Shown here one piece after another: positions 38,927 to 48,000 of a stretch of 64,000 bases of DNA (the first letter of the stretch is position 1; each line of letters opens with the position of its first letter). The position numbers and the translations under genes were made by a program. Source of the DNA: Rhizaria sp. SCN 62-66 (Eukaryota; Rhizaria, unplaced); contig MEDY01000097.1 in NCBI GenBank assembly GCA_001724265.1, forward strand, positions 1 through 64,000, in the 5' to 3' direction. The notes under the pieces are model-generated. The model did not search any database. It saw only the letters and a list, made by a program, of their open reading frames with translations, and was not told the DNA's origin.

Positions 38927-41900
38927 ATGGCAACAATGGCTGCCGTTGAGTCATCATCGTAGTTCGTCAACATCCTCGGTGACTTCACCGAGGAGGAGAT
39001 CTTCTCACTGTTCTCCGACGATGATTTGAACATCTTCTCTCCTGAGCGCGCTGACGCGATTCGGCAGCAGCAGGGCGAGTACCTCACCCGCATCCGCGCC
39101 TACCTGGCAGACCCCGCTCTGAGCGACACGGGGGACGTGCTCCATGACGTATGGCAGCCCTACATCAACTGGGCGCGCGACGTCTTCGACTCCGACCTAC
39201 AGGAACCGCTTGTGAGCTTTGTGCTTAAGCGGTGCGTTGTGTGGCTGTTTAACGACCCGCGGTACTACAACTCTGTGCAGTTTCTCGACGTCATCATCAT
39301 CCTGATTGACATCATGCACGACCACACCGACCAGGTACGACTTCACTCACGCAGACAGCACGCATATCTGTATAGCTTCAGATTATTGTTAATTATAACG
39401 CGTCATATTGTGTTTCGCATAATGTATCATTTTCTCACTTGATTTCCACTTAATTTCGTCGTGTTACCCCGCTATTATTTCCACCATGCACAGGTCTCGA
39501 CGTTCCAGGCACTGGACAGCTGCCAGCGCTTTCAGTCCCTGGCCAAGTTCTACGAGGCCTACGCCACAGTACTTGAGCTCAACGGCTACATTGCTCCCGC
39601 GGCCGACATCCTCGCGCGCGCCTATCTGGCCCACGCCACGCCCGCGACGACCCTCGAGGCGACCTTGGACGCCGCGCGCATTAACGCGCCGGAGCTGTAC
39701 AACCTCGCACAGGAGGCCATCGCGCGCTACACCGCGGGGCAGGCCGCCGACCAGGCCGCCGACCAGGCCGCTGCCGACGCGGCCGCCGCGGAGGCCGAGG
39801 CGCAAGCGCAGGCTGCAGCAGCGCAGGAGCAGGAGCAGAAGCAAGCGCAGGACACCAAGCGTGGCACCAAGGTCGCCCGCACAGGCGCCACCGCCGCCGC
39901 GTCCTCCTCCGCCGCTGCCGCTGCCGCTGTCGCTGCCGCTGCCGCTACTGCTGCTTTGCACAGTGCGCCCGCGACAGCGCCTGCACCGATGGCCGCGGCG
40001 CCTCTGCCCGTGTACACGTTCTCGGCCGCGCACGGGCTGTACACGGCCGCAGACGGCTGCGTCGTCGGCTTCGTGCCAGCGCTGCTGTATCCCACGGCCG
40101 GCGGCGAGCGTTCGCTCGAGGAGGTGCGCGCGGCGTGGTATTTCGCGCGCAAACGCGCGGCCGCGGCCGCTGCAGCTGCGAAAGCCAGCGCTAACGCCGC
40201 TCCTGCTGCCCATGCTGCTAAAACCAATGATGGTGATGACGATGACGATGATGATGCGGCACCAGTCACGGCCCCCGTCTCCGTCCCCGCCACCGTCAAC
40301 AGGGCCACGCCCCTGCGCCCCTTTTACGCCGCAGCGGGCGCCGGCGCGGGCGCTGGCGTGCGCGGTCTGCTCACTCCCGGCGCCTCGACAGGGCTGCCCG
40401 CCGCGCGCACGCCGTTCCGCAAGCACACGCCGGTGCGCAGCGGGGCGCCTGCGCAGACCTCGGCCTTTGCGTCCGCGGTTACCGCCGCCCACGGCCACGG
40501 CCACGGCCACGGCAATGGCCACGGGCATGGGCATGGACATGGGCATGGACACGGCGGGGGCTCGCCGTCGGACATGACGCGCAATGTGCTGCAGCGGCTC
40601 GACCGCGTGTTCGGCAACGGGTCGGACTCGGACTCGGACGACGACGACAACAAACCCGCTGCCAAGCCCGCCGCCAAGCCCGCTACCAAGGCGTCCGCTG
40701 CGAAGACCAAGACTCCCGCGCCCGCGCCCGGGCCTGCGCCTGCGCCTGTGCCCGCGTCTGCGTCAGCCAAGGCCAAACAGACTGCATCCGCCGTGCCCAC
40801 GCCCGCGCCTGCCGCTGCGCCTGCCGCCGCGCCGGCGACTGCGACCGCGAAGCGCATGCCTTTCGGCGTCTCAGCCGCTGCCACGTCTGCTGCGATCGCA
40901 ACGGCGACTGCGTCAACGACGCCCGCGGCGCGTACTGCGTTCGGCCCCGTCGCGCCCGCGCCCGCGTCTGCGGCCGCTGTCCCCGCCTCTGCGGCGCCCG
41001 CGCGCAGCAACCCGTTTGGCGCCAGCTCCGCCGCGGCGGCCACGTCCGCGTCCGCGTCGACCTCGGCCGCGGCGTCGAACGCGCTGTACCTCAGCGGCGA
41101 CAGCGATACCACGGTCGCGCTGGGTTCGTCCTCGCTCTTCACGTCGTCGACTGCCGCGGCCGCTGCGCAGCAGCAGCAGTCGGCGACGGCGGTGGCTGAT
41201 GATGACGTGACGGGCGACGTCACGCGCATGTTCATGCAGCGCAATCAGGTGCGTATACTTAATACCGACAAACTTTAACTGCAGATTTGAGAGTTCTCTA
41301 CAATTCATCACGAATCTAAAGAAAACGCGCTTAATTTACATATTTTTGTTACATGTTATTACTTTTTTCTTTTAATATTGCACAATTTCTCACTTTGTGT
41401 TCCTATTTCAATTTCCTTGCTACGGTTTTTCTTTTCGCAGGCGCTCAAGGCCAAGAAGGCCGCCACGTCGATCGCCATCTTCGACGACGAGGATGACATC
41501 GGCGGCAGTAGCACCGGCGGCGGCGGTGGCGGCAGTGGCGCTGGCTTTGGCGCGCGTCCCGCAGGCTTCGGCGCCCCCGCTGGCGTAGGTTTCGGTGCTG
41601 CCGCTGGTTTCGGCGCCGCTCGCCCCGCAGGCTTCGGCGGCGGCGCTGCTGCAGGCTTCGGTGCCAAGCCGCAATCGTCGTCCGCCATCTACTGCGACGA
41701 CGACGACGACGACGACGGCGGCAACGCCGGCGCTGCCGCTCGCAGCAACACTGCGAGCGAGAGCAGTCACAGCGAAGCCCCCGTGCGCCGTCCGTTCGGC
41801 GCCGCTCCTGCGCTCGTGTCCGCCGCCGCGGCGGTTACGGGCACTGGACCCAGCCATCCCAGCTTTGAGCGCCGCAAGTCGCTGCGTCAGTCACTCAGCG

Positions 41901-42367
41901 CCATGGTTGCACGGCCCAGCGCTGCGTCGCTCGCGTTCAACTCATCATCGTCATCGTCATCGGCGTTATCAGCTTCGGCAGCGGCTGCGCAGCACAACGC
42001 GGCTGCCGCTGCCGCCGCTGCCGCCTCTGCTGCCGCGGCCGAGGACGACAACGCTAGCTTCCTGCGGCAGCTCGAGAAGGCCGCCGCCTCCGGCAGCGCT
42101 GGCACTGGCGCTGGTGCGGGAGGGGGAGCATCAGCCGACGAAGGGGATGACTGGCAGAACGAGGCGCTGGGGCTGGGGCTCGGCGCGCGGCGCAAGAGCC
42201 TGGCGTACCCGCTGCCGAACGACAAGATCAACCCGCGGCGCGGCTCGCTGCGCGCGGGAGCGCACTTGCCGCTGGAGACGAGGAAGCGCCGAACAAGCGT
42301 GATGCTTGGGCAGTCGGGCCTGCCGCCGGTGCAGCAGCAGGGGCCGGGACAGGGGCCCGGCAAGTGA
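38927..42367 (+). CDS. MAD3/BUBR1-like spindle-checkpoint protein with GLEBS and FG repeats; in-frame TAG near start
   Basis: Model: exon 38927-39334, intron 39335-39493, exon 39494-41248, intron 41249-41440, exon 41441-42367; about 1029 codons, ending TGA. The Mad3/Bub1 TPR domain is split by intron 1: WQPYINWARDVFDSDLQEPL before it and QSLAKFYEAYATVLELNGYI after it. A GLEBS-like motif (GGERSLEEVRAAWYFARKR) at about 335-355 should bind Bub3 or Rae1. No kinase domain is present and I saw no KEN box, so this is Mad3-like rather than Bub1. Near 750-800 are six or more GFGA repeats, with NPFG/RPFG motifs elsewhere, and a His-Gly run near 470. The only plausible ATG (38927, MATMAAVESSS) is followed by an in-frame TAG at 38960-38962 before coding resumes with FVNILGDFTEEE. 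The true start is therefore unresolved. Confidence 0.78.
39335..39493 (+). other. Spliceosomal intron 1 of MAD3-like gene
   Basis: 159 nt, donor GTACGA, acceptor GCACAG, phase 0. TTCTCAC has its A at 39437, 56 nt before the acceptor. Splicing restores the TPR domain. Confidence 0.9.
40489..40556 (+). repeat. Coding His-Gly repeat
   Basis: GGCCAC/GGGCAT-type hexamers encode an alternating His-Gly run in the MAD3-like protein. The mix of CAC and CAT codons shows it is not a pure recent expansion. Confidence 0.9.
41249..41440 (+). other. Spliceosomal intron 2 of MAD3-like gene
   Basis: 192 nt, donor GTGCGT, acceptor TTCGCAG, phase 0. TTCTCAC has its A at 41392, 48 nt before the acceptor. It joins MFMQRNQ to ALKAKKAATSIAIF. 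Confidence 0.88.
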
Positions 42368-42577
42368 GGCTGCCTGCGATGCGATGCAGCTAACTTATTG
42401 TTGACGATGAACGTGGATAACGTGTCATGTGTTGTTTTATGAAGCCGTGGTTCGACATGTTGTTGAAGTTGCTGGTCACGGAATGTGTTTGTGGTTCCTT
42501 GAGAGTATTTGCGATTTACGCATCAGTATTTGGGGCCTAATGTGTAAAAACGTAATATATATATTTTGGTACCAATG

Positions 42578-42583
42578 AATAAA
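42578..42583 (+). terminator. Likely polyadenylation signal of MAD3-like gene
   Basis: AATAAA about 210 nt after the stop codon in AT-rich DNA. Confidence 0.5.
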
Positions 42584-42622
42584 TGTACTATTTAGCATTC
42601 GACTTTACAAATAACCGTTTCA

Positions 42623-42769
42623 TCAAGATATGCACTGCTTTATTGTATTTTCGAGTCGCTCGGTCAGCGAGCGAAGCGTCGCGAACTGCTCCTGCGTGAG
42701 CGACTTTGCTATTGAGTCGCTTTCTATGGACCTTCCGTCAACCAAATTGATAAGAGCAATACTGAACAT
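42623..42769 (-). CDS. Candidate small protein (48 aa) or terminal exon
   Basis: ATG to TGA, 48 residues. The C-terminal half, SIAKSLTQEQFATLRSLTER and on to LENTIKQCIS, is amphipathic and helix-like, with leucines spaced as in a coiled coil. Its codons (CTC ACG CAG GAG CAG TTC GCG ACG) are as G/C-ending as real genes here, in otherwise AT-rich DNA. I do not recognise a family. The frame is closed upstream by stops, so it would be either a complete microprotein or the last exon of a small spliced gene; no matching donor/acceptor set was found. It could also be a decayed gene fragment. Confidence 0.3.
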   Translation of the reverse strand: MFSIALINLVDGRSIESDSIAKSLTQEQFATLRSLTERLENTIKQCIS

Positions 42770-43169
42770 TCCACTAATACTTATAACCTGTCACTTAGCG
42801 GTAGTCTATTTCACGTTGATTATAAGGCACACGAGTCATCTTCATCTTGACGACGAGCTCAACTGACGTGCTTGAAGTGTGCGCCTACTTTTCGGAAACG
42901 CCGGATATCTGGTCTCAATCAAGTCATGTGCAACCTATTCTACATTTTCGCATATTAAGCTAATGCGACGTATATGGATAGCTTGGTAGCATATCTAATT
43001 TAGCCTTTATTCACTCGTAGTGATACTACCTTAATCAGGATGACGCAACGAAGCCCTGACAGGCTCACTCTCTCATTATCGTCCACCCAGGCCCTTCACA
43101 TTTATTTCTAGCAATTATAACACTTACCTGTCCGTTACCCACACTGTTTTCCTTCCGATCTAGCTGACG

Positions 43170-44162
43170 ATGGCTGCTGCCGTTGCTGACTGTGGGTGCC
43201 AGGCGTGGCGCTTCAACCCCGACGTGGACGTCGACGACAAGTTCGCGCCGCACCAGTTCACCCCCAACGTACCCGTGTCGCACGCCGAGCTGGAGAAGCT
43301 TGGCGTGCTCTACTTCAAGATGGCGCAGCTCGACGCGGACCCCCAGCTGGAGGTGCTGAAGAAGGAGCGCGGCTACACCAACTTCGACGTTGTCAACATC
43401 ACCGCGGCGACTCCGGCGGAGAAGCTCGAGATCTTTTACGATGAGCACCTGCATGAGGACGAGGAGATCCGCCTCTGCCTCGCCGGCACCGGCTACTTTG
43501 ACGTTCGCAGCGCTGGTGACTCGTGGATCCGCATCAAGTGCAACCCCGGCGACCTGTTGATTCTCCCGGCCGGCATCTACCACCGCTTCACGCTTGACTC
43601 GTCCAAGAGCATCACCGCGATGCGCCTCTTCACCTCCGCGCCTAAGTGGATCGCGCTCTCCCGCCAGGAGACGGCGACGGATGCCGTGCCGTCCCGCGCC
43701 GAGTACACCGCCGCCGTGCGCGCCGCCACCACGGGCGCGGGCGAGCCCATCATCATCGACGACGGGCCGCAGGCGCTCGCTCATTACCCCCACGCGCGCA
43801 AGGCCGGCGGACTCATCTATCTCTCCGGCTTCTCCTCGCGCCGCCCCGACAACACGCACCGCGGCGCCGTGGCGCGCGCCGAGGCCGACGGCGGTGGCTT
43901 CGAGCTGGACGTGTTCGAGCAGACCTGCGGCGTGATTGAGAACATGCGCACCGTGCTTAAGGCCGCCGGCGCGGACCTCAGTCACCTGCTCGACATCACC
44001 GTGTTCCTGACCGACATGGCGCACTTCAAGCGGTACAACGAGGCGTACAACAAGTACTTCACGGCACAGACGGGCCCCACGCGCACCACGGTCGCCGTCA
44101 AGCAGTTGCCGCACCCCAACCTCCTCATTGAGATCAAGGGCGTCGCTGCTGAGAAGATCTAA
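43170..44162 (+). CDS. Acireductone dioxygenase fused to RidA-family deaminase
   Basis: 330 residues, ATG to TAA. Residues 1-180 are acireductone dioxygenase (ARD) of methionine salvage: the metal ligands are His93, His95 and Glu99 in DEHLHEDEEIR and His138 in LPAGIYHRF, all present. ARD is normally about 180 residues. From about 185 to the end is a RidA/YjgF domain closest in motifs to 2-aminomuconate deaminase: YPHARKAGGLIYLSGFSSRR, then TCGVIENMRTVLKAAGADL, TDMAHFKRYNEAYNKYF and TGPTRTTVAVKQLPHPNLLI. ARD oxidises acireductone to the ketoacid precursor of methionine (iron form) or off-pathway products (nickel form). RidA proteins hydrolyse reactive enamines/imines. No targeting signal is seen, so it is probably cytosolic. 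The two domains form one uninterrupted frame. The coupling of activities is inference. Confidence 0.92.
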   Translation: MAAAVADCGCQAWRFNPDVDVDDKFAPHQFTPNVPVSHAELEKLGVLYFKMAQLDADPQLEVLKKERGYTNFDVVNITAATPAEKLEIFYDEHLHEDEEIRLCLAGTGYFDVRSAGDSWIRIKCNPGDLLILPAGIYHRFTLDSSKSITAMRLFTSAPKWIALSRQETATDAVPSRAEYTAAVRAATTGAGEPIIIDDGPQALAHYPHARKAGGLIYLSGFSSRRPDNTHRGAVARAEADGGGFELDVFEQTCGVIENMRTVLKAAGADLSHLLDITVFLTDMAHFKRYNEAYNKYFTAQTGPTRTTVAVKQLPHPNLLIEIKGVAAEKI

Positions 44163-45053
44163 AAGACTACGACGTTTCCAAAAACTACGTTGTATTTGTT
44201 TATTGTTGTATTCGGGCGTTGTATGCGCCACTTGGTACAGTGTGACTTAAAGCAAACTAATAATAAAAATATTGTTGTTTTCTTCTTCGAATAGTCATTT
44301 TTCTTGACATTTGTACATTTGTAAACTGTGTGTACCACCGTCCGTCTGGCGCAGTTTGCGATAGCTCTTTCGGTCCATTATCATTCCATCAACATGCGCG
44401 TTAAAGAAAAGTAGATTGTATTGTTTTTGTAATGTGACATCATGAATATAAGAAGTCAGTCGTAGCCAAGCTTGTTGTCGTTACGTTCCATTCAATGATG
44501 GCGCAATCTGTACGTAACGTGTAGGGACACTTGCTCAAATGATTGCAAATGCGTACAGCGTACAGTCTGTGCTTCATTTTAAATGACATTACTCTTAGTG
44601 CAAGCTCCAACAGCGTCACTTTAAGGTAATCTATCTTGACACGACACCACATTGCATCACCTAACATACCTGCACACATTGACCTAATGTCTCATGCACG
44701 CCCCAATCTCCATCTCAGTGTGCGCAGCCGCAGCCGCAGTCTCACGACACAAGGAAGGTGGCGGCGCCGCTGCTAGCTGCTGCGGCGAGGCCCCCCGCAC
44801 ACTCGCGGCGATGAGACTGGGGTCTGGGGAACGACGTGGAGGAAGACTGATAACGCACGGCAGCGCAACACAGCAGCGTGTTCCACTGGCCATATCCGTA
44901 TTTCATATTTGGTTTCATTTTCTGTTGATAATAAGATATTGTTTTCTAAAAATCGTCGTTATGCTTGGCGAATATTCCATCGTAAGCTCACCTAATCCCC
45001 GATGCAATCCTCGGTCACATGTCATTGCGTTCACTCAGTCTATACGCGCTCGT
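44163..45053. other. Convergent intergenic region
   Basis: 3' spacer between the ARD-RidA and WW/PH scaffold genes. AT-rich with a GC-rich patch near 44700-44880 that has no recognisable coding content. Confidence 0.5.
44262..44267 (+). terminator. Likely polyadenylation signal of ARD-RidA gene
   Basis: AATAAA about 100 nt after the stop codon, in AT-rich DNA. Confidence 0.55.
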
Positions 45054-48000
45054 TCACACAAGCGGCGGCGGCGGGGGCTCGTCATAGTCGTCGTCGCTGT
45101 AGTCCACCGCCTCCGGCATCGGCGGCGCGCTCACACTCGCGCGGGCGTCAGCGTTTCCGCCCGCGTTAGCCGCGTGCACGGCGGCGAAGAACGCAGCGCC
45201 ACGCAGAGGTGACTTGATCGCGAGGTCGTCGTCCTGCGGCCGCGGCGGCAGCACAGCAGGCGCGGCGGCCGAAGGGTGGAACCAGCTGCCCGCGGCGGCG
45301 GGAGCGGGCGGCATCGTGCCGGCGAACGGCCCGCCAGTCTTGCGCTCCACTGCGTCGTAGTCAGCGCCCGACTCGGCGGGCGGCGGCGGCGGCGGCGGGG
45401 ACAGCGGCTCCCCGCCGTCCATAGTAGCCGGCGGGGGCGGGATCGGGGACGAGAAGGCCGACGACGCGGGCGGGGCGCGCGGCGGCGACGCGAACGACTG
45501 CGATGGCGCGGGTGCGGCCGAGATGAACCCCGAGCTGGACCCGGGCGCGGCGGGCATGGGCGGCACCGGTGCCGGCGGGAGAACGGGCATGGGGGGCAGC
45601 GCGGGCGCGGAGCTCGGGGGCGCGGGCGCAGGCGGCAGGCCCGTCGCGGGGCGGCCGGGCGGGAGCGAGGTTGGCAGCGTCGGCACGGGTGGCACAGGCG
45701 CGGGCACAGCAACAGCAGTGGGAGCGGGAGAGGGAGCGGAGGGCAGCGTGGGAAGCGCGGGGCGCGTCTGCGGCAACACGGCCGGCAGCGGGGGCGGCAG
45801 GATCGACTGCGCGCGCGACTGCGCGAGCGACGGCGGCAGCGACGGTGGCTGAGACGGCGGCTGCGACGGCGGCTGCGACGGCGGCTGCGAGTGCGCGTGC
45901 GACTCAGTCTCGGAGTAGTCGTCAGTGGGCGACATCGGCGGCGGCGGCGGCGCGGGCGAGTTGGGCTCCGAATCGCTCGCAGCGGGCGGCGGCGGCGGCG
46001 GCGGCGACACGAGCCCCGGCGGCGGGGGTGGCGCGCCGAACTCGTCCTCGTCCTCCTCTTCGTCCGCCTCGTTGAACGCCGTGGGCGCCGGCAGCGACTG
46101 CAGCAGCGACGGCACAGCGGGCTCAGCGGAGGCGCCGCCGGCGGTCGGCGGGGCCATGAAGGGCGGCGGCAGCACGCTGGCGCGCTGCGCGACGTTGGGC
46201 GGCGGCGGCGGCGGCATGACGCTGGCGCGCTGCGCGGACGGCATGAAGGGCGGCGGCAGCACGCTGCCACGGGCAGCGCCAGCGCCAGCACCGGCGGCGC
46301 CCGGCAAGGGCAGCGGGTGCGCGTTCGCGGGCGTGAAAAACGACGAAGGCGACAGCGGACCACCGGCAGCAGGAGCAGCAACAGGAGCAGTGGTAGGGGG
46401 GAGAGCAGCGGCAGCAGCAGTGGTCGTCGAGAACATCGGCGGCAGCGGCGGGGCGCTGGAAGCAGCTGAGCCGCCCGAGACGGTGATGCCGCCAGAGGCC
46501 GAGAACGCGGGGCCGCAGTGGCTACCGCTGCGGGACTTCTTCTGCGCCAGCGCGGCGAGCGCCTTGATCCACTCAGCGTTGCGCGCGGCCGCCGCGGCGC
46601 CGGCGCCGACGTCGGCGTCGCCCGGCGCGATGGAGGAGCCCGTGGTGAGCCAGAAGCGCCGCGACGAGGTGTCTGACACCGAGGGCATGATGTAGAAGAG
46701 GCGGAGCTGGTCCTGCGGGGTCGCGAAGTACGTCGCCGCGGCCGTGATGGTCGCCGCGTCGGCCGCGCGCGCCGCAGAGGCGGACTGCACGCCCACGGCG
46801 CCGGCGCTGGCGTAGTCGTCGTCGTCGACCTCGCCGCCAGTCGCCAGCGCTGCCGCGGCTGCCGCAGCCGCGGCAGAGGGCGTGGTGCTGCGGGCCTCGT
46901 CCTGCGCCACCGCGGCCGCCGCGGCGACGTCGTTGGTGGAGATGAGCCCCACGGTGAAGTCGTCCGGCAGAGGGATCTCGCCGCGCGGCTCCGCGTCCGT
47001 CTTGCGGCGGTAGTACAGCAGGTGGTCCGAGTGCAGCACGGCGTAGCGCTTAGCCCACGCGCGGCCGCTGGACGACGCCTTGTACAGGTAGCCCTCGCGC
47101 AGCGCGGCGGGATCCTTGCGCTCCACAGCGGCGGCGGCCGCGGCGGCGATGGCCTGCGCCCAGCCCAGACAGTCATCGTCCGTCTCGGCAGCGAAAAAGA
47201 CGCGCTTCGAGTCCTCGTCGCCCGTCACGGGCAGCACAAAGCCGTGGGCCAGCGCGTCGCCCGCGGGCAGCACCTCGGGCATGGCGTCGCTGGTGAGGCG
47301 GATTTCCTTGCTCGCCGTGTCGACGTCGGCGCCGAGTGTGTGCATGTACACGAGGCGACCCGGGAAAAGCACCATGAAGCGCCGCGCGCCGCGGGCCTTC
47401 TTGTGGTTCTTGTACAGGTAACCCTCCTTGATGGACCCGGGGTACGACCGCGCGGGCTGCGCGGCGCGCACGGATTCGATAGCGGCGACCCAGGCGCGCG
47501 ACTCACTCTCGCGCGCCGTGGCCAGGAACGTGTCGACGCCCGTCTCGTCCATCGACGCGCAGAGCGAGAAGATCGAGTCGGGCGAGGTCGAGCTCAGCCC
47601 CTGCGCCATCTGCGCCTCGGCGTCGGCCGCGGACGGGACCGCGGCCGCGGCAGCGCTGGGCGAGACTGCAGAGGGCGCAACGTCGGGGTGCGCGCCGCAG
47701 AAGAGCACGCGCGCGTAGAGCGAGACGCCGATGCGCTCGGCCACCACGTCGTGGTCGCGGCTGCTGTACAGAGACAGCCCCTCGCCGTGGGTCAACACGG
47801 CGTACTTCTTGAGCCAGCGCTTCTGCGGCAGCGCGCGGTCGCGTGCCGTGAACACGTAGCCCTCCATCACGCTGTCGGGCACTTTGCGCACGGGCGAGCC
47901 GCTCGACAGCCCCGCGAGCGTGCGCGAAAAGGCGGAGTAGTCGCCGTCAGTGAAGGTGCAGAAGGTGAACTGGCGCTGGTTCTTGTCGCCCGACTCGGCG

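Larger units (their letters stand above)
42368..43169. other. Intergenic region MAD3-like to ARD-RidA
   Basis: AT-rich spacer with one GC-rich, coding-like island (42640-42720), described separately as a candidate small ORF on the minus strand. Otherwise nothing recognised. Confidence 0.5.

Noticed and set aside
38963-39070. TTCTCAC at 39001 as evidence for another intron in the MAD3-like gene
   Set aside because: It lies within clearly coding sequence (EEEIFSLFSDDD) and no donor precedes it.
43065-44231. 388-codon minus-strand ORF over ARD-RidA
   Set aside because: Shadow of a frame with complete ARD metal ligands and RidA motifs.
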